A DNA stretch of 64,000 nt. Source: DSOS01 sp035286585. GTDB taxonomy: Bacteria; Chloroflexota; Anaerolineae; Anaerolineales; UBA4823. The translations under genes and the position numbers were made by a program. The notes under the pieces were generated by a model that was not told where the DNA came from, ran no database searches, and saw only the letters and a list, made by a program, of their open reading frames with translations. Where the stretch lies: contig DATEDC010000099.1 in NCBI GenBank assembly GCA_035286585.1, forward strand, positions 6,293-70,292, written 5' to 3'. This document shows, in pieces, positions 9,035-16,858 of this stretch; position 1 is the stretch's first letter, and the number at the start of each line of letters is the position of its first letter.

Positions 9035-11501
9035 ACCACGCGCCAGCATAACAAGCTGCTCCTAAACGCAGCACCCAGCCGAATCCAAACGAGAGGGCTA
9101 ATAGAGCGGCTAACACAGCCGAAACTACTGATGCTGCGCCGTTAACCCCCCAACTCCAGGGTACGAGGGCGCGGCGACCTTCGGCTGCCAGGCGAGCAAT
9201 CCCGGTGGGGAAGGGAAGTCCCATCAGGAAGCCAATCGGGGCGAGGATCAAGGCGGAAAATCCCAGCCTGGCTGCCAGGGATGCCCCCAGGGTGTTCTCG
9301 AAGAACTGCTTTCCCAGCAGTGGAAAACCCAATATGAAGACAACCAGCAAGGGCAGGACCAGAGGCGTAGAGATCCCCTGGCTGAAGCGGCTGCCTACTC
9401 CGGAGAAGAACAATAGTGAAAACAGCACCGTTGTGACGGCATAGGCTGGCTGTTCCAGGTAGAGGATAAACATCTGGATCAATGGGATTTCCACGAGTAA
9501 GAAAGCCAGCCCGACCAACCCAAAATATCCCAGCGGCATGATAGGGCTAACCTCGAAGGCGCTGCTAGCTTTACCGTCGCTGCCCTTCGTTCGGGCGACA
9601 GCCGCAGGAAGGAGGATCAACCCGCCTGCCAATACCGCCGCCAGTGCAAGCAGAGCTAATACGACAAAATAGCCTGCCCCCCCGAAAGGCTGCCAGGTCT
9701 TGCCAAATTCGGCTAAAACCTGCCTGGACTGTGACCACTTGAAATAGTGGCCGAAGAATGGACGATCATCGCTAGGGGGGCTGACATCGAAGGCGTAATC
9801 TCGATAGAATTGCCGGCGGTCATCCGTTGAGATCAAGGCGTTGAAGCTCTGGTAATACTCGTCTTCAGGAAGTATATTGAACTGATTGGCCTCTTGCGCC
9901 TGCATCCCTGGGACATACACCAGGTCGAACGCCCGGCTGGCGGCAAACGCTCGCACCAGTTCCAGTTCGCTGGCAGTAAATGCACCATTTTTCAGGTAAA
10001 GCGTTCCGGTGTTATAACTGCGGAAGGCAACCACACTCAGAGAAGGGTCAAGCCCGAGACGCTCCAGCGCGGTAACGCCGATAGCAAAAGTACGCAGAAA
10101 TTCGCTTGGAGGGGTCTGCAGCCAGCGGGTAACTACTAAAATACCGCCTGGGCGCAGGTTTCCAAGCGCATCCTGGAAGGATTCCACCGTATATCGGTAT
10201 TCTTCAGCCAGGCTGTATGCGCCTGAGCGAACCGGGTGGTAGGCGCTGGTCAGGGAAATCAAGATCAGGTCGTAATCCTGCAGCGATCGCCGCAGAAAGC
10301 TGCGCCCGCTGGCAGATACCGCATGCACATTCGGCAGAGTGTAAATGTGCTGGGAGGCGCTGACGATCAATGGGTTGACCTCCACTGCCATGACCTGCCC
10401 AGCTCCTTCAGCCAGAGCGATCAGGATATCTAACCCGCCGCGCGGTTCCAGGATGAGCGTCGTCGCCCGGGGGCGGAGCTGGTAAGCCAGAGAAGAGGGC
10501 ATATAGGCGCTGAATGACAGATTTGCGCCCTCCCAAACAACCGGAGAGAGGTCATCGCCATCCACCAGGACCGCGTCTTGGGGTGGCGGCAGTTGCAGGA
10601 AGCGGTAGCTCAACCCGGGCAGCGAGCGAATGCCGGGGCTGCGGACCACATCCACGCGCGAGAATGCATTCCATGCCTGACGGATCAATTGGGCAGAAGG
10701 ATACTGCAACGCGTACGACAAACCCTTATAAGGTGAGATGCGGAGCGCCATGAGGCTCAACCCATTTTTGCGAGCGAGGCGCAGGCTCACATCGCTGAGA
10801 GCGAAGACGAGCAAACTGACTAATACCGCCCAGCGGATTGATCCCTGGATTATCGCATATAGCCCCCAGCCCTGCCTTTGAAATCGTGGTATTCCATTCA
10901 CCTGTCCTGTGAACAGCCAAATCATCCCCGCGCTCGCGGCTAACACGAGGCTCAAGGTGACCGTTCCTTCACCACCGAGCAGATTGGGAGCAAACAGCGC
11001 CAGGAGGCAGCCAAAAGCGGATCCGACCAGATTGAAGGCATAGGTGAGCCCCGCCTGGTTGGCGTGGACGGTGAGGAGCAGCCCGGTGGCCAGCCCACTG
11101 AAGAAAAAAGGGCAGGCGAGGGCAACGTAATGCAGCACCAGGATCGCCAATTGCCGCTTATCCCAGGCTACGCTGAACGAGTCGAATGGCAGCCAGTTGG
11201 TCAGCAGGTAGGCAGTCAGCATGCTAACCCCAGACCCTAGCGCCAGCCAGCTCAGGCTCGAGTATGCCCTGTCGGCGGGAATCCGGGAGAAAAGCGCCAG
11301 GACCGTCCCGCTGGCGCCAAAGCCGAGCAGGGCAATGCTGACGATCATAAAAGCAAAATGGTAGAACTGCGCCACCGAGAACAGCCGGGTCAGGTTGATC
11401 TCGTAGGTCAGTGTGGCGGTAGAAAGGAAGAACAAACCAAGCGCAGCTAAGCCGGAAAACAGCGGCGCTGGCTGGTGAGAATTGTTCGGTCTGTTAGCCA
11501 T
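8982..11501 (-). CDS. Polytopic membrane protein with spermidine-synthase-like domain
   Basis: About 839 residues. The N-terminal 230 residues contain multiple membrane helices. A soluble spermidine-synthase-like Rossmann domain follows, with the SAM-site-like run ILEPRGGLDI, an acidic strand end (MAVEVNP) and the later DLILISL. At least five more helices form the C-terminal part. Fusions of integral membrane domains to aminopropyltransferase-like domains are common in environmental bacteria, and most are not proven to make polyamines. Start: ATG at 11501 is preferred over an in-frame TTG at 11543, though neither has a strong ribosome site. It lies 51 bases downstream of the candidate selenocysteine thioredoxin and may share its transcript. 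Confidence 0.65.
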   Translation of the reverse strand: MANRPNNSHQPAPLFSGLAALGLFFLSTATLTYEINLTRLFSVAQFYHFAFMIVSIALLGFGASGTVLALFSRIPADRAYSSLSWLALGSGVSMLTAYLLTNWLPFDSFSVAWDKRQLAILVLHYVALACPFFFSGLATGLLLTVHANQAGLTYAFNLVGSAFGCLLALFAPNLLGGEGTVTLSLVLAASAGMIWLFTGQVNGIPRFQRQGWGLYAIIQGSIRWAVLVSLLVFALSDVSLRLARKNGLSLMALRISPYKGLSYALQYPSAQLIRQAWNAFSRVDVVRSPGIRSLPGLSYRFLQLPPPQDAVLVDGDDLSPVVWEGANLSFSAYMPSSLAYQLRPRATTLILEPRGGLDILIALAEGAGQVMAVEVNPLIVSASQHIYTLPNVHAVSASGRSFLRRSLQDYDLILISLTSAYHPVRSGAYSLAEEYRYTVESFQDALGNLRPGGILVVTRWLQTPPSEFLRTFAIGVTALERLGLDPSLSVVAFRSYNTGTLYLKNGAFTASELELVRAFAASRAFDLVYVPGMQAQEANQFNILPEDEYYQSFNALISTDDRRQFYRDYAFDVSPPSDDRPFFGHYFKWSQSRQVLAEFGKTWQPFGGAGYFVVLALLALAAVLAGGLILLPAAVARTKGSDGKASSAFEVSPIMPLGYFGLVGLAFLLVEIPLIQMFILYLEQPAYAVTTVLFSLLFFSGVGSRFSQGISTPLVLPLLVVFILGFPLLGKQFFENTLGASLAARLGFSALILAPIGFLMGLPFPTGIARLAAEGRRALVPWSWGVNGAASVVSAVLAALLALSFGFGWVLRLGAACYAGAWFMEKLWARGSPRQSRSR

Positions 11502-11552
11502 ACCGTGTTTAGTCCGCCAACTGGCGCAACTGGCGATGCGCAAGCTGTGACC

Positions 11553-12041
11553 TTAGAGATCCGAGTTCACCAGAGACTCGGCCACCTGATCGTGGTTAAT
11601 CGTCCCTACGCTGCGCCAGAGGGCTGCTCCCCGAGCATCGAAGAAGATGAAGGTAGGCGTGGCGATGACAGTAAGCTCTCGGGCCAGCGTCTTGCCGGCC
11701 GCCTCCTGCACATCCACGCGCAGGACAAGCAGCCGCCCGCTATATTCGCTCTCGATCCCATCCACGATGGGCCTGGCGGCCATGCAGGCTATTCAATACG
11801 GCGATTGGAATTCGAGCAGCACGGGTGTGCCCGCGCCGATCTGGCTGCGTAATTCAGCCAGGTCCGTGTGTGGGGTTTGCACGGGACGCAGGCGATACCA
11901 ACCAAACAGCAGCCCAAAGGCCAGAAGGGCTAAGATCAGGAGACGTTCCAAGCTGAGACCGGGTCGCAAGAGAAAATATCCTGCCAACAGCAGCACGAAA
12001 AGAATGAACAGCAGAGCGGAGTAGAGGTTAAAAGGGTTCAT
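11553..12041 (-). CDS. Membrane-anchored thioredoxin-like protein, candidate selenoprotein (in-frame TGA at the UxxC site)
   Basis: Two ORFs lie in the same frame, separated by one TGA at 11795-11793. Reading through gives 162 residues. Two N-terminal hydrophobic helices (about 5-50) are followed by a thioredoxin fold: TPVLLEFQSPY, then TGA, then IAC, MAARPIVDGI, and the cis-Pro region VIATPTFIFFDARG. The TGA falls exactly where thioredoxins have the first Cys of CxxC, giving U83-I-A-C86. A hairpin 27 bases after the TGA fits a bacterial SECIS. Start chosen at ATG 12041, just before the first helix; an ATG at 12119 would add 26 residues. The alternative is a nonsense mutation or assembly error in a Cys codon. 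No Sec machinery is visible in the window. Confidence 0.6.
11757..11771 (-). promoter_or_regulatory. Candidate bacterial SECIS hairpin
   Basis: On the coding strand, CCCATC / GATGGG form a perfect 6-bp stem closing the 3-base loop GTG. The loop begins 27 bases after the in-frame TGA (11795-11793). Bacterial SECIS elements are described as a short stem with a small apical loop carrying G in its first two positions, about 16-37 bases after the UGA. A weaker GGCC/GGCC hairpin lies closer to the TGA. Confidence 0.45.
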
Positions 12042-12142
12042 GGGATGAGGATAATGGAGAAGTGGAGAAGTGTCAATAAGGCGAGCGCTTGTGTCCAGGA
12101 CTTTCCCCTGCCTTTGCATTCACCCGGCAGCGTGTAATTTTC

Positions 12143-12171
12143 TTGTAATGATTCTGCAAGGTCTGGATAAT
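12143..12171 (+). promoter_or_regulatory. Candidate sigma70-type promoter
   Basis: TTGTAA (12143-12148) and GATAAT (12166-12171) separated by exactly 17 bases, about 70 bases before the start of the secreted protein gene at 12241. Confidence 0.5.
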
Positions 12172-12240
12172 CTTTCTGCTCTACACTAAGGTTTATTGCG
12201 CTCGTATAAACCCACTCAATATCCAAAGGAGGTAAAAACA

Positions 12241-12702
12241 ATGATCCGCAAAATTTCCCTGGTTCTCTCCGTTATTGCCCTCAGCCTGCTGTTTGTCGTT
12301 CCTGCATTGGCTGACCCTGGCCAACCCAATTTTTCTCCTGGCTTGTATGGTGATGGCATGGTTTGGGGCACGAAGGGCGCCGCGATACTGCCCGCTCCCA
12401 GCGGCAATAACCTGGCTTCCTTCGATAAGCTGTTCGTCATCGTCAACAGCAACAATCCGATGGGGCAGTTGCCGGTGGCTGAAGCTGCGCCGGGCAATCC
12501 CGACTATAACGGCGGGCGCTGGTACACGCATACCGTGGAGTGGACAGCGGCTGGATTTGCAGACCATGGAATCGTGCCGGTGCTCACTTCTTACGCCCAG
12601 ATTATGGTGCACTACAACCTGGGCCACCTCTCGATCACGCCGGGTTCACCTGCTGGCGGCCCGCCAGCCTTCTTCGAATGTCCGATGCTGCCAGTGAAGT
12701 AA
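12241..12702 (+). CDS. Small secreted protein of unknown function
   Basis: 153 residues. ATG at 12241 is chosen because AGGAGG sits at 12227-12232; the longer in-frame ORF upstream has no site and would spoil the signal peptide. A classical signal peptide (basic MIRK, hydrophobic core, cut after VVPALA) leads to a mature part rich in Gly, Pro and aromatic residues. I do not recognise a family. It has its own promoter and terminator, so it is a single-gene transcript, probably for an abundant exported protein. Confidence 0.7.
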   Translation: MIRKISLVLSVIALSLLFVVPALADPGQPNFSPGLYGDGMVWGTKGAAILPAPSGNNLASFDKLFVIVNSNNPMGQLPVAEAAPGNPDYNGGRWYTHTVEWTAAGFADHGIVPVLTSYAQIMVHYNLGHLSITPGSPAGGPPAFFECPMLPVK

Positions 12703-12764
12703 GGCGTTTGGATCGCTGGTCAATAATTTTCACAAAATAACATCACGCCAACTCATTGGGAATA

Positions 12765-12803
12765 AACACGGGGCTGTCCCTCTATCATGGACAGCCCCGT
12801 GTT
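12765..12803. terminator. Bidirectional terminator between convergent genes
   Basis: Perfect 15-bp inverted repeat (AACACGGGGCTGTCC and its complement, 12765-12779 / 12789-12803) around a 9-base loop. It sits between the secreted protein gene (plus) and the rhodanese gene (minus), with AT-rich sequence on both sides. Confidence 0.8.
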
Positions 12804-12826
12804 GTTTGGCAATAGTACACCCGCAG

Positions 12827-13147
12827 TTAAACAGCTTCCCCCTCCAGAGGGTATCCCGCCGCATCCCATTCCGCCAATCCGCCGGAGTAGCGGCGCACAT
12901 TCTTAAAACCGCGCTTGACCAGATATTGATAAGCCGCCTGGCTGGCGATACAGGCTGGATCAGAGCAATAAACCACGATCTCTTCCTCGGGGTCGAGCAA
13001 TCGGGCGGCGTCTTCCATGCGGCTGATGCTGATCGAGCCAGGGATGTGTTTGGCGTTGAACGCCCATTCGTTCAGGGTCATCACGAGTTTAAATTTTTCA
13101 CCACGGTCGAGCTTGGCTTTCAATTCCTCCCGGCTGATTACATTCAT
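12827..13147 (-). CDS. Single-domain rhodanese-like sulfurtransferase
   Basis: 106 residues, one rhodanese domain. The active-site loop reads VVYCSDPACIAS, with the catalytic Cys near residue 61. HIPGSISI and GLAEWDAAGYPL are the other conserved rhodanese elements. It would carry sulfane sulfur as a persulfide, or act in thiol redox. Start ATG at 13147 follows AGGAGGAGAG. It is 17 bases behind the REC/TrxR-like flavoprotein gene, so it is the last gene of that redox-signalling transcript and may exchange electrons or sulfur with it. A bidirectional terminator follows. Confidence 0.85.
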   Translation of the reverse strand: MNVISREELKAKLDRGEKFKLVMTLNEWAFNAKHIPGSISISRMEDAARLLDPEEEIVVYCSDPACIASQAAYQYLVKRGFKNVRRYSGGLAEWDAAGYPLEGEAV

Positions 13148-13164
13148 CTAATCTCTCCTCCTCG

Positions 13165-14826
13165 TCATACTGTCTTCAGGTACTGGTGGATGAGGCTGAC
13201 CGCGATAGCGCCCTCACCCACGGCGGAGGCCACGCGCCGCACCGCCCCCTGGCGCACATCGCCAGCGGCGAAGATACCCGGTACGCTGGTCTCCAGCAGA
13301 TACGGGTCGCGCTGCAACGTCCAGTTTTTCGGACGCTTACCGTCCTGGTACAGATCTGGGCCAGTCAGCACAAACCCGGCACGATTGGTTGCCACAACCC
13401 CATTCACCATTTCAGTATGGGGCACTGCGCCGATGAAGAGAAACAGGGCTGGCGTCTCCACTCGCAAGGTCTCCTGGGTCTGGTTGTTTTTCAGGGTGAG
13501 CGCCTCCAACTTGTTTTTCCCAAATGCTTCGACCACTTCTGTGTGCACCTGAATGTCGATGTTTTCCGTCGCGCTGATCTGGTCGATCAGGTATTGGGAC
13601 ATGGTAGCCTGCAGACCGCTGCCACGCACCAACATGCTCACCTGGCTGGCATAGCGGGAGAAGAACATGGCAGCCTGTCCGGCGGAGTTGGCGCCTCCGA
13701 CAACATAGACATGCTGACCTGTGTAGTAGGCGGCTTCGGTAAGGGCGGCGCCATAATATACCCCCGCCCCGGTGAGATCCTTGATGCCCGGCGCGTCCAG
13801 CTGGCGAACGGTTACACCCGTCGCGATCATAAGCGCCCGGGCGCTTAATTCGGAGCCATCATCCAGGATAACGATGCGATATGGTCCATCTACCCGGACC
13901 TTAACGACCTCCTGGGCGGTCAGAATCTCAGCTCCAAGCCGTCTGGCCTGATCGGTTGCCCGTCGCGACAAGTCAGCGCCGCTGATGCCTTTGGGGAAAC
14001 CCAGATAATTCTCGATGCGGGAGCTGGTTCCGGCCTGTCCGCCGGTAGCCTCGCGTTCGATCAGTGCGGTGCGCAAACCCTCAGAGGCCCCGTATACCGC
14101 AGCCCCCAGCCCGGCTGGCCCAGCCCCAATGATGACCAGATCGTAAAAAGGCTGGGTTGCCTGGGTCTGCATACCGGCTTTCTCTGCCAGCGTGCGGAAG
14201 TCAGGTTCCACCAGGGTTGTCCCATCGGGGAAAAAGACTACTGGCAAACGATGTTCTCCCTGCAACACCGAATCCACCAGTTCCTTGGCAACGCTATCCT
14301 GCTCGATATCCAACCACTGGTACGGGATGCGGTTGCGCGCCAGGAAGTCCTTTACCAGATGCGAGTGAGGCGACCAGAGTGTTCCCGCCACCCGAATGCC
14401 CTCATATGGCAGCGGGACTGTCGCCATCCAGTCGCTCAGCAATTCATCCAGGATGGGATACAGGTGTTGGTCTGGGGGATCCCAGGGTTTCATCAGGTAG
14501 TGATCCAAGCCAATGACGTTGATACTGGTGATGGCGGCCTCTGTGTCTGCATAAGCCGTCAACAGTACCTTGCGCGCCTCGGGATAATACTTTAGCGCCT
14601 GGGATAGGAATTCCGTCCCGCTCATCTCTGGCATACGCTGGTCAACCAGAAAAAGAGCTATCGGAGTGTTCCGTTTTTTGAATTCTTCCACGGCTTTTAG
14701 CGCCTCAGCGCCAGAGCCGGCTTTTACAATCCGGTAATCGCTGCGGTAATACTGGCGCAGGTCGCGTTCGATAGCATTCAATACTTGCGGCTCATCATCG
14801 ACCGACATTATGATTGGCTTTGCCAT
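13165..14826 (-). CDS. Response regulator fused to glutaredoxin-like and thioredoxin-reductase-like flavoprotein domains
   Basis: 553 residues in three parts. The receiver domain (about 1-125) has SVDDEPQ, the phospho-acceptor Asp in LFLVDQRMPEMSG (near 62) and the conserved Lys in MKPWDPP. A glutaredoxin-like fold (about 155-225) has SPHSHLVKDFL where glutaredoxins have CPYC, so both Cys are lost. A TrxR-like FAD/NAD(P)H module (about 230-553) has the FAD motif VIIGAGPAGLGAA, the NAD(P)-site VVGGANSAGQAA, and FAAGDVRQ at the C-terminus. The usual CATC site is replaced by GAALTEA, so it cannot be a classical thioredoxin reductase. It is probably the response partner of the cyclic-nucleotide-binding kinase at 19470, its redox output aimed at an unknown acceptor. 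Confidence 0.85.
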   Translation of the reverse strand: MAKPIIMSVDDEPQVLNAIERDLRQYYRSDYRIVKAGSGAEALKAVEEFKKRNTPIALFLVDQRMPEMSGTEFLSQALKYYPEARKVLLTAYADTEAAITSINVIGLDHYLMKPWDPPDQHLYPILDELLSDWMATVPLPYEGIRVAGTLWSPHSHLVKDFLARNRIPYQWLDIEQDSVAKELVDSVLQGEHRLPVVFFPDGTTLVEPDFRTLAEKAGMQTQATQPFYDLVIIGAGPAGLGAAVYGASEGLRTALIEREATGGQAGTSSRIENYLGFPKGISGADLSRRATDQARRLGAEILTAQEVVKVRVDGPYRIVILDDGSELSARALMIATGVTVRQLDAPGIKDLTGAGVYYGAALTEAAYYTGQHVYVVGGANSAGQAAMFFSRYASQVSMLVRGSGLQATMSQYLIDQISATENIDIQVHTEVVEAFGKNKLEALTLKNNQTQETLRVETPALFLFIGAVPHTEMVNGVVATNRAGFVLTGPDLYQDGKRPKNWTLQRDPYLLETSVPGIFAAGDVRQGAVRRVASAVGEGAIAVSLIHQYLKTV

Positions 14827-14878
14827 CAGTTCTCACACCCTTTTCTAACGTGGGTGATCTTCCCCACCGTGCTGACCG

Positions 14879-15061
14879 TTATATTTGCAGGTGCTCACGC
14901 ACCTCTCGACGGTTTAAAAATGAATTGCGCAGTTCTTCATTGCTAATATGATCGAAGATGTATTGTAACACCTCACGTGTCCTGCCGCGTAATTGCGCTG
15001 CTTCAACACGATCGCCTTTCAGCTCATAAACCATGGCTAATTTTGCCAGGACACGCCACAA
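14879..15061 (-). pseudogene. C-terminal relic of a second TPR regulator
   Basis: 60 codons whose product closely resembles the C-terminus of the neighbouring TPR protein: SNEELRNSFLNRREV here against GSEELRESFLNRKDV there, with the preceding helix pair also matching. It starts at a TTG directly after an in-frame stop, and no ribosome site is visible. It is best read as the tail left from a tandem paralogue after deletion, not as a working gene. Confidence 0.6.
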
Positions 15062-15088
15062 TCAATGCCCCTAAAATCAAATCCAGAC

Positions 15089-16858
15089 TCATTGTGACTC
15101 CCGTAACGCGATTACATCCTTTCGATTCAAAAAGGATTCACGCAATTCCTCGCTTCCGGTACGGGCGGCAATATAGTTAATGATCTCCCTGGCGAGGGCC
15201 CGATGCTGTCTGGATTGATCGGATTTACCTTGCCGATCCGCCAATTCAGCCAGGGCAGCTTGGACCTGCCAAATGATAATCCTCGAGTGCATATTTTCTG
15301 CGTGCTCTAGGGCTTTAGTAAGTGCGTCATGTGCATCAGCGTGTTGTCCTGTTTCAAGAAGAGTTACCCCGCGCATGTAGTACAACCAGGGCGTAAATAG
15401 ACGGATGTCGGTGATGACCTCTGTTTCGAACAATTGGGAGATCTCGAGAGCACGGGGATAATCTTTTTCTGCCAGTGCAAGCTCGCAATACAAACCTTGA
15501 AAAACGATCCGTGCAAACCCCAACGGATCACCTTGTTGCAAGGCCTTTTCAGCGTTTTGCATCAATTTTCGAGCTTCTTCGAATTCATTGCGTTGAGCGT
15601 GGACTCGGGCTTTAATCGCAAGCGCCCAGGCGCCCCATCCAACGATCTCCTGACTCCTGTTTATCAGCGCCTTATCGATGGTAGCGAGACCGCGTTCGAT
15701 GTCTCCCAGGTACGCGTATATGTATCCTAATTCCGCTTGAGTTTGCAATAATGGCACGATGAAGCCGGCCTCCTCTGCCAACTGGATACACTGTTTCATG
15801 AGCTGGATGGCTTCTTCTGGATGGCCACGATCAAAGTAGATATCCCCTACGTACATGCGGCAGTAAGCCTGTCCCCAAAGATTTCCAATTGACTCGCTGA
15901 GCGCCGCAGCTTCCTGGTATTTAGCCAACGCCGGATCGTACTCTCCATTGAAATAATCATATGCGATCAAGGTCGATAAGTTATCGACCAGCATTGGCAA
16001 ATTGCCCAGCGAGCGCCATAGACTCTGCGCTTCTTTGAGTGCCTGATAACCTTTCTCAAACTGGTAGGTGCTGACATAAGGCTGGCTCACATCGTTGAGT
16101 GTGTAAGCCATCAGTTCTTTATGGTCGAGCTTGCGCGCCAGAGCCAGTGCCTGTTCGTGGTGTACGATTGAATCGATGAATTTTCCTGTACGCGCATATA
16201 GCAGACCAAGTATCCAATGGATGCGCGCCTGTGATGTACGATCGCCGATTTTTTCCGCCAGTTCAAGCGCCATGTTGCTTAGTTTTTGTGCCCTATCCGC
16301 ATCGTGTACTGCGCTGGGTGTGGCATATACCTTTGCCCGGGCGATGATCCCAGCCAACCGCATGGCTTCATCCCTGTTTTCGTTGGCTAAGGATTCCATA
16401 TCTCTGTAGCACTCCAGAGCCTGGTTATATTGGGCATTTAATTCGTAGGCTATGCCGAGCTGGGAGAACAGGCGATTTATTTTGTTTTGCCAAGAGCGGT
16501 CCCGCTTGGCAATATCCAATGCATATTTGTAATGCTCAATCGCCTCTGGAATGGCGTATATCTCCATTGCCTTATCCCCGGAAATGGTGAAATAGCGCAA
16601 GGCGCGCTCATAATCACTGGCGGCATAGAAATGTCCGGCCAGAATTGGAGCAATTTCCTCTTCGCGCTCCCTGTAAATATCCTCCAGCACTGAACCCGTA
16701 ATTCGATGCAATGCCTGCCGGTCGGATTTGAGGAGCGAGCCGTAAGCGGCTTCCTGGATAAGCGTGTGCCGGAAGAGATACTCTACTTCAGGCAGCACAT
16801 TAACCAGTGACACCAACCCGGAGGCTTCCAGGATGCGCAGGTGGGTGCTATGGCTCAT
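15089..16858 (-). CDS. TPR-repeat regulator, C-terminal part of a split cyclase/AAA/TPR protein
   Basis: 589 residues made largely of tetratricopeptide-like helical repeats (for example ALAKYQEAAALSESIGNLWG and EEAIQLMKQCIQLAEEAG), suited to binding other proteins. The first 50 residues (LRILEASGLVSLV, YLFRHTLIQEAAYGSLL) match the part that in related large cyclase/AAA ATPase proteins follows directly after the ATPase. So this ORF and the next upstream gene equal one long protein of about 1230 residues elsewhere. Here the ATG overlaps the upstream TGA (ATGA), which fits translational coupling; a frameshift of a single gene is the alternative. Confidence 0.75.
   Translation of the reverse strand: MSHSTHLRILEASGLVSLVNVLPEVEYLFRHTLIQEAAYGSLLKSDRQALHRITGSVLEDIYREREEEIAPILAGHFYAASDYERALRYFTISGDKAMEIYAIPEAIEHYKYALDIAKRDRSWQNKINRLFSQLGIAYELNAQYNQALECYRDMESLANENRDEAMRLAGIIARAKVYATPSAVHDADRAQKLSNMALELAEKIGDRTSQARIHWILGLLYARTGKFIDSIVHHEQALALARKLDHKELMAYTLNDVSQPYVSTYQFEKGYQALKEAQSLWRSLGNLPMLVDNLSTLIAYDYFNGEYDPALAKYQEAAALSESIGNLWGQAYCRMYVGDIYFDRGHPEEAIQLMKQCIQLAEEAGFIVPLLQTQAELGYIYAYLGDIERGLATIDKALINRSQEIVGWGAWALAIKARVHAQRNEFEEARKLMQNAEKALQQGDPLGFARIVFQGLYCELALAEKDYPRALEISQLFETEVITDIRLFTPWLYYMRGVTLLETGQHADAHDALTKALEHAENMHSRIIIWQVQAALAELADRQGKSDQSRQHRALAREIINYIAARTGSEELRESFLNRKDVIALRESQ

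Noticed and set aside
15062..15064. Second possible selenocysteine codon, TGA before the TPR relic
   Set aside because: Not at a Cys position, no conserved motif around it, and the upstream frame is not coding.
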